From positions 1 through 30,892 of IMG/VR virus record IMGVR_UViG_3300005581_000079: a stretch of DNA of 30,892 bases; one strand, given 5' to 3'. The notes beneath the pieces are model-generated. The model was not told the origin of the DNA, did no database searches, and saw only the letters and a program-made list of their open reading frames with translations. Positions within the stretch are counted from its first letter, which is position 1. Each line of letters starts with the position of its first letter. Made by a program: the position numbers and the translations under genes. Source of the DNA: a virus. This document shows, one piece after another, positions 25,110-30,892 of the stretch.

Positions 25110-25924
25110 AGCGACGCCTCTTCTTTTGGTAGCAAGTCTAGATCTTTAGAGGTGCTGCTCAGTTCAGCCAACGCCAGCGCACGTTCAAACGGAGACTCTC
25201 CGTCTCGCACGGCTCGCAGCCAGGCTGCTCTGAAGGCTGGCTCGGCGTGGTAGCCTAGACCAGAGAACTCTGTCAGAGCAAAAACTGCCTGCTCCGAATT
25301 TTCATACTCGCTCGGTTCTAGCAGCACGACGGAAAGTTCGTCAGCCCAAATTACATCGGCTGAAGCCAGTATAGCGTTGTCTTTCTTAGTTGAGCGCGGG
25401 TGCGACGCAGGAAGCAGGTCGTTGTCTGTGGTGTAGTTTGCGTTTTTTGGTTTACCGCTCTTGAGCAGTTTTAGAAAAGCGTTAACTCTGGCTGCGGCCC
25501 ACTGGTCGCGAGACATGCCTGGACGATGGCTGCCGGAGAAAGCTCCTGCGCCGCGCCTGTACACCGCCTTGAGCATGGCGCTAGACGCCTTGCGTCCCTC
25601 TGGTGCCTTCTCATTGTGCTTGCGTACTTTTTCGGCTAGCATGGCCTCGGTGCGCTTTGAAAACTTAATAGTCTTTGACTTTTTTGCGGTGGCAGACTTT
25701 GGTTTGTTTTTGTCAGAACCACGGACGCGCTCGTTTGGTTTTGCTTTTGGATGACGCTTACCGGCGGCTAGTTCTTCAATGTTTGCGGCCTCGTCTGGCA
25801 CGCAGTTAGGAACCATTTTTCCGTTTTTCTTTTTCATTCCGACCTGCTTGTAGCCGTCCCAGCATGGTCGTGCCGCGCTCACGATGCTCTCGGTTGTGGC
25901 GACTATCTCTTCTTCGTACGACAC
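25106..25924 (-). CDS. Virion-associated protein with conserved HRPGMSR domain
   Basis: A 272-residue protein starting with GTG at 25924, GAGG eight bases upstream, just after the portal stop. Near the N-terminus is RPCWDGYKQVGMKKKNGKMV followed by NCVPDE, a short metal- or nucleic-acid-binding-like segment common in phage head genes. Residues about 90-175 form a second conserved phage segment: LAEKVRKHNEKAPEGRKAS, LKAVYRRGAGAFSGSHRPGM, QWAAARVNAFLKLLKSGKP and DNDLLPASHP. The DLLPxSHP part also occurs in the giant protein. The rest is helical and acidic and ends near another DLDLLP. It is highly basic overall in the first half. Likely a minor head protein; no enzymatic motif is seen. It overlaps the giant gene by four bases. 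Confidence 0.65.
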   Translation of the reverse strand: MSYEEEIVATTESIVSAARPCWDGYKQVGMKKKNGKMVPNCVPDEAANIEELAAGKRHPKAKPNERVRGSDKNKPKSATAKKSKTIKFSKRTEAMLAEKVRKHNEKAPEGRKASSAMLKAVYRRGAGAFSGSHRPGMSRDQWAAARVNAFLKLLKSGKPKNANYTTDNDLLPASHPRSTKKDNAILASADVIWADELSVVLLEPSEYENSEQAVFALTEFSGLGYHAEPAFRAAWLRAVRDGESPFERALALAELSSTSKDLDLLPKEEASL

Positions 25925-25926
25925 GT

Positions 25927-27711
25927 TTACGCCTCTGGTTCAACTGGTAGTTCACCTGGATCGGGCGCCTGTGCTGGCTCCGTCTCTGCTGGTGGTGCTA
26001 CGTCTTTTGTCGGCTCCTCTGTCGTTTCTGTCGTTGTAGGTTGTGCTCCTTTTGCAAGTTCCATTACTCGCTGTACGTCCGCAGGCAGACTTTCAGTGGC
26101 GTTGCCGCGAACCCTGGCCATGGTGTCAGGCGTAAACACCTGAAGCATTGCTTCGGTCAGCTCGGGGGTGACTTGACCCTTTTCAACTAGTACGCGGAGT
26201 GCAATCTCGGTCTCACTCGGCGCGTCGGCAGAAGAAAAACCGTGTGTTCTACGCCAAGCGTCTCCGGAGATAATGTGTCGGTCGTAGCCTAGATCGGCGT
26301 CTTGTGCTCGGTCGTTTCTTGTAGACACGGCGCTTGGGTCGTACCAAATAGTTAGTCTGTCTACTTCTGACGGAGTGTAGCCGTTGCTAATTAAGTACGG
26401 TCTGAAGTACACCACGGTGAGTGCGTCTACTATCAGTAGCATCAGTGGCTCGATGTGCGCCTTGTACATAGACTCGTCGATCTGTAGTGCGTTTGAGTAC
26501 TTGATGTTCGCCATACCGGTGACTACGTCTTTAGGAATGTCGATACCCTGCAAGATACGCTCTAGTACTCTGTCGGCACGCTGTGCAAGCGCAGGATCAA
26601 AAGAGCGCTCGAACTTAAACTGCTTAATCTTGTCACCGAGTTCTGCAGGTCCGCGAATGATGAGTGGAACAACTGCACTGGCAGAATCTTCGTCGCGGAT
26701 CGGCGTGGTCATCGCGTCGATGAGTTGATCTTCAAACTCGTCTTCTGCTTCTTGCGTGACTGCGCCCGGGTTCAACAAGTCATCGTCGATTACGTCGGGG
26801 TCACCGCTGGCTGCGACGGACAAACCGTCTGGTAGGTACAGCGCTCCTGCGTTTAGACGTGATCGGGCAGTGGCACGAAATGTTCTGTTGAGCAGCAGCA
26901 GCTCGGCGCAGAGGTCGAGCATGCCGCGCAGGCTTGAGTCTGCCTCGTCTGAGAAACGAGGATGCGCTCTCCAGATACGTCCGACAAACGCCTTGTTAGG
27001 TAGCTCGTAGCCACCCTGTCTAGATCCAGCTTGTCCGCCGCCCATTTGCTCGCGACGGCTGATGATTGAAAACGAGTTGTTCTTGTTGGTGACGGCGACT
27101 ACTTCGTCAGTACTCTTGATGTCCCAAGACTCTGGAATGCCGGAACCGGGTCTGGCTGGTATTTGTACTAGGTAGCACTCACCGCATACGCTGAGGTTTA
27201 GCGCCGCGTCTCGTAGGAGACCGGCCTGACCGCCGTACGCAGAGTCGAGACGCAGAATTGCACGCTCTGCTGCCATGGCTAAATTTTTGTCTACGCTCTG
27301 CACGTCTCTTACTGACTTGGGCGCCTCGGAGGGATCGTCAATGACTGCGGGAAAAAGACGAATGCGTGAAATTACAGAGGCGACTAAATTGAAGGCGTAC
27401 TTGATCTCGCCTATGGCGTCGTAGTACTCCCAGGCCTCTCTCTGCCAGGCAGAGCTCGCGGAGTTACGGCGAAGTCTAAATTGTTCATACTCATCTCGGT
27501 TGTTCATCTTTACCTGAGCCGCGGCCGCGGTCATTACGCGAGGCGTACTGAAAGGCACTGCAGTTGCGGGAGAAAGGAAGATAGATGACAGTCCTCTTGC
27601 GGTAGAGACGGCCGTGTCAGAGATAGTTTTGTTGGCTGCGGAAGATGCACGCAAAGAATTAGCTGGCGCAGTGGGCTCGTTAGAGCTTGGAGTACGTCTG
27701 AATACGCTCAA
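25927..27711 (-). CDS. Portal protein
   Basis: A 594-residue protein starting with TTG at 27711, with AGGAG seven bases upstream. After a 65-residue Ser/Ala-rich leader comes the actinophage portal signature WEYYDAIGEIKYAFNLVASV with VISRIRLFP, then an alpha/beta body and a long C-terminal helical region (AQRADRVLERILQGIDIPKD, IDESMYKAHIEPLMLLIVDA). The last 40 residues are Pro/Glu/Thr rich and probably disordered. Twelve copies would form the ring at one head vertex through which DNA is packaged and to which the adaptor binds. It is the first gene of the long structural operon. No terminase gene stands before it, which is where one is often found. Confidence 0.9.
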   Translation of the reverse strand: MSVFRRTPSSNEPTAPANSLRASSAANKTISDTAVSTARGLSSIFLSPATAVPFSTPRVMTAAAAQVKMNNRDEYEQFRLRRNSASSAWQREAWEYYDAIGEIKYAFNLVASVISRIRLFPAVIDDPSEAPKSVRDVQSVDKNLAMAAERAILRLDSAYGGQAGLLRDAALNLSVCGECYLVQIPARPGSGIPESWDIKSTDEVVAVTNKNNSFSIISRREQMGGGQAGSRQGGYELPNKAFVGRIWRAHPRFSDEADSSLRGMLDLCAELLLLNRTFRATARSRLNAGALYLPDGLSVAASGDPDVIDDDLLNPGAVTQEAEDEFEDQLIDAMTTPIRDEDSASAVVPLIIRGPAELGDKIKQFKFERSFDPALAQRADRVLERILQGIDIPKDVVTGMANIKYSNALQIDESMYKAHIEPLMLLIVDALTVVYFRPYLISNGYTPSEVDRLTIWYDPSAVSTRNDRAQDADLGYDRHIISGDAWRRTHGFSSADAPSETEIALRVLVEKGQVTPELTEAMLQVFTPDTMARVRGNATESLPADVQRVMELAKGAQPTTTETTEEPTKDVAPPAETEPAQAPDPGELPVEPEA

Positions 27712-27792
27712 GGTTTTCTCCTACACAGTCGTTTGGACACGGAGTATGACGTCTGTCTTAGAGGACAATTTTCATACGCGGTGGTGTGGTAA

Positions 27793-27821
27793 ATCATACA
27801 CACATATTGAATAAGTGTTAC
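27793..27821 (-). promoter_or_regulatory. Candidate promoter for the structural operon
   Basis: On the minus strand GTAACA (27821-27816), a 17-base spacer and TATGAT (27798-27793), matching the sigma70-type consensus at 4/6 and 5/6. It lies in the gap before the portal gene and touches the stop codon of the small gene upstream. The predicted leader is about 75 bases. Confidence 0.45.
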
Positions 27822-28108
27822 TACAGTTTTTGAACTTGGTACAGTGTCTTCGCTAGATCGGCGATGTCCTCGAGTGAGAGGGTGAGTGCCGTGTCTGGTC
27901 CGGCCATTTCCTCTATTTGGTCCAGTAGGGGAGACAGTTCCTCCCGGCTTAGGCCGGTTCTTTGGCAGAGAAACCGCTGCATTTCTTCCAGCACCCTGGC
28001 TAGGTTTTCTCGTACGAAGGCCATGGAAAGCTCAATCTGCTCCAGTCTGAGCTTCATGTCCTCTATGCTTTCCGGCTGGTCGTGGTCCCAGGCATCGTTG
28101 GGGTGCAC
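27821..28108 (-). CDS. Small acidic coiled-coil protein
   Basis: A 95-residue protein starting with GTG at 28108, with GGAG a suitable distance upstream (another AGGAG lies further up). It is mostly helical: IEDMKLRLEQIELSMAFVR, then LARVLEEMQRFL, and a C-terminal helix with LEDIADLAKTLYQVQKL. The heptad pattern suggests oligomerisation. No family is recognised. It lies between the divergent peptidase gene and the portal gene and reads toward the portal, so it could be a small regulator, a scaffold-like factor or a partner of the peptidase; none of these is shown by the sequence. Confidence 0.6.
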   Translation of the reverse strand: MHPNDAWDHDQPESIEDMKLRLEQIELSMAFVRENLARVLEEMQRFLCQRTGLSREELSPLLDQIEEMAGPDTALTLSLEDIADLAKTLYQVQKL

Positions 28109-28150
28109 AGCTGGTCTCCGTTTTCTCCTAGGTTTTTGGCTACTAGGTGG

Positions 28151-28162
28151 TATTATTCTAGT
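28151..28162 (+). promoter_or_regulatory. Candidate leaderless promoter -10 for the peptidase gene
   Basis: TATTAT at 28151-28156 lies six bases before the ATG at 28163, which places the expected transcription start on the A of the ATG. Leaderless mRNAs of this kind are common in actinobacteria. The -35 region is poor (CTAGGT at 28128-28133), so activation or weak use is possible. An alternative is a leadered mRNA using AGGTGG at 28145-28150 as ribosome site. Confidence 0.35.
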
Positions 28163-28762
28163 ATGACATGTATAGTCGCAGTTGTTGCAGCTGGCCGAGT
28201 CTTTATGGCGGCAGAGCGAGGCAACAGCGATGACAGTCTTATAGTATCGTCTTTAGACCCAAAGATAGTTACTCGTGGAGAGTTTCTTTTTGGCTACTCT
28301 GGCAACACTGGAGTGGGACAGGCCGTTCAGTACGGATTTACGATACCGCCGATAAAAAACAAGAAAAACATCAGCGGGCACATGATCAGCGTAGTTGTTC
28401 CAGCTATGCGCCAGTTCTTCAAGGACAACGACATTACTTGGAGCGGGGACCCGAAAGACGACGACGGGTGCTCTCTGCTCTTCGGTGTGGCCGGAAGAAT
28501 ATACGAGTGTGACACTGCGGACTTTCAGATGGTCGAGTACAAGGAGCTGGCTATCGGTTCCGGTGGCTCCTACGCCCTGGGCTCGCTCTACTCCACCAGG
28601 CACATAAAAGATCCGAAGATTCGTTTGAGGTACGCCGTCGAGGCTGCCATCGAGTTCAGTCCTTCTTGCCGAGGACCGATAGACTACTTCTACGAGAGCG
28701 TGCCGACTGCCCGTAAAAAGAGAAAAAAGAAAGCTGCGGTAAGTAAAAAAGCAAAAAGCTAA
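28163..28762 (+). CDS. HslV/proteasome beta-like Ntn threonine peptidase
   Basis: A 199-residue protein and the only plus-strand gene. I chose the ATG at 28163 because it gives MTCIVAVVAAG, so removal of Met exposes Thr1, the nucleophile of HslV and proteasome beta subunits; the frame is open further upstream but that would bury the Thr. Counting from Thr1, Glu17 (AAERG, in place of the usual Asp17) and Lys33 (LDPKIV) fall exactly at the catalytic positions, and ELAIGSGGSYALGS at about 128-140 matches the IGSGG segment of HslV with Ser132. Other family features are FLFGYSGNTG and CSLLFGVAGRIYE. The size is close to HslV (about 175) plus a Lys/Arg-rich C-terminal tail. No HslU ATPase is seen here. 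It may process phage or host proteins, or be a non-ATPase-dependent relative. It is divergent from the coiled-coil gene and converges on a small membrane gene, overlapping it by four bases. Confidence 0.8.
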   Translation: MTCIVAVVAAGRVFMAAERGNSDDSLIVSSLDPKIVTRGEFLFGYSGNTGVGQAVQYGFTIPPIKNKKNISGHMISVVVPAMRQFFKDNDITWSGDPKDDDGCSLLFGVAGRIYECDTADFQMVEYKELAIGSGGSYALGSLYSTRHIKDPKIRLRYAVEAAIEFSPSCRGPIDYFYESVPTARKKRKKKAAVSKKAKS

Positions 28763-28869
28763 ATCTCTAAGTCTTCCTGTTCCTTGAGCGCGTTCCAGAT
28801 GGCTAGAGCAAACGTCACTCCACCGGCCATTAGAACCAGTAAAACTAGCAGTAGTCTTTTGCGTTTCAT
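28759..28869 (-). CDS. Single-pass membrane protein (36 residues)
   Basis: A 36-codon frame from ATG at 28869 to TAG at 28759. It begins MKRKRLLLVLLVLMAGG, a basic N-terminus followed by a hydrophobic helix of about 20 residues, then a short charged end (KEQEDLEI). The start lies seven bases after the stop of another small membrane gene, so the pair is probably co-translated. Its end overlaps the end of the convergent peptidase gene by four bases. Two adjacent tiny membrane proteins recall holin or other lysis and membrane-disrupting modules, but no such family is recognised and no endolysin is nearby. Confidence 0.6.
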   Translation of the reverse strand: MKRKRLLLVLLVLMAGGVTFALAIWNALKEQEDLEI

Positions 28870-28876
28870 TTGTTCT

Positions 28877-29005
28877 CTAGCTCTTTTGTTTTGACTCTAG
28901 TTCAGATATACGTCTCTTGATGGGGCTGAGCATGTGCAGGACTAGTAAAAAATCTAGGGCTAGACCCAAGAAAAGGCCTGCAAAAAACCAAACTGCTTCG
29001 TTCAA
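28877..29005 (-). CDS. Single-pass membrane protein (42 residues, TTG start)
   Basis: A 42-codon frame from TTG at 29005 to TAG at 28877. It begins NEAVWFFAGLFLGLALDFLL after the start residue, a membrane helix, followed by a basic, then charged, cytoplasmic-type tail (SPIKRRISELESKQKS). TTG starts are used elsewhere here (the portal gene). The ribosome site is weak. The frame is the same as that of the gene upstream and there is no other stop between them, so read-through of that gene's TAG would add this membrane segment to its C-terminus. No family is recognised. Confidence 0.55.
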   Translation of the reverse strand: MNEAVWFFAGLFLGLALDFLLVLHMLSPIKRRISELESKQKS

Positions 29006-29020
29006 TTTTGTACCGGCTCT

Positions 29021-29386
29021 CTACCTATTAGACGTCACTATCTTGTATGGGTCCCAGCTCCTGAGACGGCTGCCGCAGCCGCAGTTGTCGTCCCGCATCC
29101 AGGCCAGCGACTTACCGCTGACAGTCTTGATGTGGTGCACACCCTTGTTCTTGTCCATCGGCGCAATCCTGTGCTTGTAGTCTTCTCTAAAAATTAGTTC
29201 TGGACCCTGTAGAGAGTCTACGGCAATAGCTACCGTCGTGTCCGTGACGAACACGCGGGCACGAGACACCCGGTACACACCCTGCGGCAGGGCGTTGTCG
29301 TTTAGCTCTAGAGTGCCTAGACGCTGTGTGTAGGTGTTGTCCGCCAAGACGCAGTTGGCTGGAAAGGTGTCGCTGACTATGCGCAT
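29021..29386 (-). CDS. Beta-rich hypothetical protein with Cys-Gly-Cys-Gly motif
   Basis: A 121-residue protein starting with ATG at 29386; only a weak GGAC lies upstream, so coupling to the previous gene (15 bases away) is likely. The middle is beta-rich (GVYRVSRARVFVTDTTVAIA) and the C-terminal part has HHIKTVSGKSLAWMRDD followed by NCGCGSRLRSWDPYKIV. I recall similar short proteins in large actinophages but no function. The two close cysteines (about residues 102 and 104) plus nearby His could bind metal. It could be anchored to the membrane if its stop codon is read through. Confidence 0.65.
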   Translation of the reverse strand: MRIVSDTFPANCVLADNTYTQRLGTLELNDNALPQGVYRVSRARVFVTDTTVAIAVDSLQGPELIFREDYKHRIAPMDKNKGVHHIKTVSGKSLAWMRDDNCGCGSRLRSWDPYKIVTSNR

Positions 29387-29401
29387 TTAAGTTGTCCGTC
29401 T

Positions 29402-29689
29402 CTATTTCTGTGTGAACTCGTAGTGTGCCCACCCTAGCACACTTTTGGCCACTGCGAGTGGTAAAACTATGGTCTGCTCCACGGGGGCGCTGTCTAGTAT
29501 GTTTCTGGCTTCCTCGTCTGAGTTGGCCAGCAGGCAGTCCGAGTACGCAGGGTCTGAGAGGAGGATACTGAGCGGACGTGCCAGGGGGACCTGTGAAGTG
29601 GCGTTAGTCACCGTGGACAGAGTTCGTGCACGTGGGTGTTTGGAGTTTGGCTTGTTTATCCAAACCGTGACCATGTAGTCCTTGCTCAA
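29402..29689 (-). CDS. Small hypothetical protein
   Basis: A 95-residue protein from TTG at 29689, which overlaps the previous stop by four bases (TTGA). An ATG at 29674, with AAGGA just four bases upstream, is a good alternative start and would remove five residues. Sequence features are an N-terminal strand with DYMVTVWINKPNSKHPRA, a helical middle with SDEEARNILDSAP, and a C-terminal VLPLAVAKSVLGWAHYEF. No family is recognised. It is part of the short operon headed by the helix-turn-helix gene. Confidence 0.6.
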   Translation of the reverse strand: MSKDYMVTVWINKPNSKHPRARTLSTVTNATSQVPLARPLSILLSDPAYSDCLLANSDEEARNILDSAPVEQTIVLPLAVAKSVLGWAHYEFTQK

Positions 29690-30207
29690 GTCGACGCCTG
29701 CGCTCTTCTTATCACGGCGCGGTAGGAGACGCCCATCGCCACGGCTACCTCACGCAGCGGGACGCCACGTTTGTGCAGGTCCTTTACTATCTCGGTCAGT
29801 TGCTCATTTGCCTCTGCGTAGGGGGAGTCCGAACGTGTCTTAGAACGATAACGCCTCGCGAGTGCTGAAAGCTGGGCTAGTGTCTCTACTAGCTCTGGTG
29901 GGACTCCTGGGGACATCGGACGACGTTTTATGGCTATCGAGGCAGTACGAACAGGAGACGGTGACGCTGGCATAGGTACTAGAGTCGCGTTGCTCGCTGT
30001 CGGGTCGGCTCTTTTTATCCAGGAACGAACTGTCGTACGTGCTCTTTTGGGGACAAAGGCAGCTGCAATGCTGGACAAAGACCAGCCTGCTCTGTACAGC
30101 GCGTCCACGCGCAAGTACAGCTCTTCGTCCTCTAGAGTGGCCAAGTAATCACACTCGGCGGTCGGTAGTACCGCTTTTCTCGCTGGAGGCCTGGTTCTGC
30201 TTGTCAT
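29686..30207 (-). CDS. Protein with two helix-turn-helix-like segments
   Basis: A 173-residue basic protein starting with ATG at 30207; an AGGTG lies about 13 bases upstream, further than ideal. Residues about 25-68 form a helix-turn-helix-like segment (YRAGWSLSSIAAAFVPKRAR leading to TVRSWIKRA). A linker rich in Pro, Ser and Thr follows, then a second such segment at about 138-170 (LHKRGVPLREVAVAMGVSYR leading to AVIRRAQ). Two DNA-binding segments suggest a transcription regulator, or less likely a small terminase subunit. Inverted GTACGAT half-sites lie in its own leader, so it could regulate itself. It heads a run of small genes with overlapping ends. Confidence 0.7.
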   Translation of the reverse strand: MTSRTRPPARKAVLPTAECDYLATLEDEELYLRVDALYRAGWSLSSIAAAFVPKRARTTVRSWIKRADPTASNATLVPMPASPSPVRTASIAIKRRPMSPGVPPELVETLAQLSALARRYRSKTRSDSPYAEANEQLTEIVKDLHKRGVPLREVAVAMGVSYRAVIRRAQAST

Positions 30208-30214
30208 GTTTAGT

Positions 30215-30271
30215 ATCGTACACCTGTTTGAGACTTCTGTGCAGATCGAGGTGCGGCACTATTTGTACGAT
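30215..30271. promoter_or_regulatory. Paired inverted half-sites upstream of the helix-turn-helix gene
   Basis: ATCGTACA at 30215-30222 and its exact complement TGTACGAT at 30264-30271, 41 bases apart, flank the leader of the gene starting at 30207. A further palindrome at 30832-30848 contains the same GTACGAT word. This spacing suits a dimer or looping repressor, possibly the protein encoded just downstream. Binding is inferred. Confidence 0.35.
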
Positions 30272-30294
30272 TAAGCTAAAAAAGTGAAGCTTAA
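30271..30294. repeat. AT-rich inverted repeat
   Basis: TTAAGCT at 30271-30277 and AGCTTAA at 30288-30294 with a 10-base A-rich loop. It directly adjoins the half-site at 30264-30271. On neither strand is it followed by a clean T-tract. It may be part of an operator or promoter for the leftward genes. Confidence 0.4.
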
Positions 30295-30432
30295 GTAAAA
30301 ATGACTTTGCCGCGACAGAAGGCCGTACTTACTGTGCGCGAAGCTTCGAAACGTCTCCGCCCCCTTAAGGGGCTAGGCTTGCTTGTCTAGCTTTGTTCCT
30401 GTATCGTGGAACTGCGAATGTGCAGCTGAGCT

Positions 30433-30452
30433 TAGTGCCTAGTGCCTAGGCA
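30433..30452. repeat. 7-bp tandem repeat (TAGTGCC)
   Basis: TAGTGCC occurs twice in a row (30433-30446), followed by the partial copy TAGGCA. Confidence 0.5.
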
Positions 30453-30574
30453 TAGGGGCGGGGGCATGAGGCAGGCGGGTAACCTATGTGACTAGGACAT
30501 GTGCTGAGCTGGGCTTTGTCGAGAATGTTATTGACGAGCGAGCTTGTTGCCTGTGCCTTGGAAGTTGTAGCTTG

Positions 30575-30598
30575 CTGACGAGCTGACGAGCTGACAAG
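30575..30598. repeat. 8-bp tandem repeat (CTGACGAG), three copies
   Basis: Two exact copies at 30575-30590 and a third with one change (CTGACAAG) at 30591-30598, followed by CTG. Related GACGAGC words occur just upstream. Confidence 0.6.
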
Positions 30599-30678
30599 CT
30601 GTCTGCCTCGGAGACGTGGCTAGGGATGGGCCTACGAGCTGTGAGCGCTGAGCTCGAGCTGGCCTGTGCTCTGACATG

Positions 30679-30720
30679 AAGAAAGCCTGGTCCCAGCTTT
30701 CCACGGGGGAAAGTCCAGGC
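30679..30720 (-). terminator. Terminator-like hairpin for leftward transcripts
   Basis: On the minus strand GCCTGG (30720-30715) pairs with CCAGGC (30690-30685) and CTTTCC (30713-30708) pairs with GGAAAG (30702-30697), with a 5-base loop and an asymmetric internal bulge. It is followed by TTTCTTC (30684-30678). It may end a leftward transcript that begins beyond the right edge. The T-tract is interrupted and the bulge is large, so the call is moderate. Confidence 0.4.
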
Positions 30721-30831
30721 CAGGCTGTCGACTGGTCCTACGATGTGTGTGCGCCTAGCCAGCTAGCTTGCGAGCTGTGTGCGCTGTCGTGCTGTGCAGC
30801 TGCGACGCGTACGCGTAGGCGACACGGTCTA

Positions 30832-30848
30832 GAGTACGATTCGTACTC
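30832..30848. repeat. Near-perfect DNA palindrome with GTACGA arms
   Basis: GAGTACGA and TCGTACTC are exact complements with a single central T (17 bases in all). The arm contains the GTACGAT word also found in the inverted pair upstream of the helix-turn-helix gene. It looks like a dimeric protein binding site. Confidence 0.5.
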
Positions 30849-30892
30849 CAGGCTGGTTTGCAAATAGTTTCTCGAGCGTGGTTCTGTCGAGG

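Larger units (their letters stand above)
30208..30892. other. Non-coding region rich in short repeats
   Basis: 685 bases without a convincing gene on either strand. The right half is crowded with GAGCT/AGCTG words, short tandem repeats and palindromes. I saw no tRNA-like fold. It could be a regulatory region for the genes on either side, a spacer before an RNA gene or tRNA cluster beyond the window, or part of a genome-end or replication region. Confidence 0.6.

Noticed and set aside
28082-28162. Longer N-terminus for the HslV-like peptidase
   Set aside because: An upstream ATG at 28082 is in frame, but it would bury the catalytic Thr and overlap the divergent gene. The extra residues look unlike any propeptide.
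30695-30725. GGGGGAAAGTCC resembling the RNase P RNA core
   Set aside because: Only one short block matches. It is explained by the local hairpin, and no partner region or other conserved block is visible before the window ends.
30676-30867. 63-codon plus-strand frame in the repeat-rich region
   Set aside because: Cys/Ala/Arg-rich without a clear ribosome site, and it spans a hairpin and a palindrome. It looks like chance.
30208-30892. tRNA genes in the non-coding region
   Set aside because: I looked on both strands for a T-loop with a pairing stem and a matching acceptor stem and found none; TTCGAAA near 30345 has no flanking stem.
1-30892. CRISPR arrays, insertion sequences, integrase or attachment sites
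   Set aside because: No regularly spaced direct repeats, transposase or integrase motifs were seen; the repeats present are short and local.

Overview
The window is part of a tailed double-stranded DNA phage (Caudoviricetes, siphovirus-type gene content) and carries most of its head and tail structural genes. Nearly all genes lie on the minus strand, so the transcribed order runs from high to low coordinates. Domain content and protein style (a long capsid maturation protease, a paired hexamer-type and pentamer-type capsid protein, a giant multidomain minor virion protein, GTG and TTG starts, roughly balanced GC) resemble large actinobacteriophages, in particular the long-genome Streptomyces siphophages. 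That placement is from memory of the families, not from a search. No host DNA, tRNA, CRISPR array, integrase or insertion sequence was seen.

Layout from right to left. 30208-30892 has no convincing gene; it holds short tandem repeats, palindromes and a terminator-like hairpin. 29686-30207 encodes a protein with two helix-turn-helix-like segments, followed by two small unknown proteins and two very small single-pass membrane proteins (28759-28869 and 28877-29005). The only plus-strand gene, 28163-28762, encodes an HslV/proteasome-beta-like Ntn peptidase whose Thr, Glu and Lys fall at positions 1, 17 and 33 once the Met is removed. A small coiled-coil protein (27821-28108) is divergent from it.

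27711-9847 is the head-building block: portal, a 272-residue virion-type protein, a 3135-residue polyprotein-like virion component (kinase-like, ADP-ribosyltransferase-like, WYL-like and beta-barrel segments), a cysteine-cluster protein, another multidomain virion protein, and a 968-residue maturation protease fusion. Many of these genes overlap by 1 or 4 bases or are separated by only a few, so they look translationally coupled. A sigma70-type promoter at 9799-9827 and a hairpin at 9711-9733 precede the major capsid protein (with a long Ala/Glu-rich N-terminal scaffold-like arm), a second HK97-fold-like capsid protein and the major tail protein. A strong intrinsic terminator at 5571-5624 follows the tail protein.

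5538-1 is the connector and tail-assembly block: head-tail adaptor, three small genes, a gp10-like protein, two tail-assembly chaperone frames joined by a predicted -1 frameshift with a perfect 12-bp hairpin, and a tape-measure protein that runs off the left edge. No terminase gene is visible in the window.
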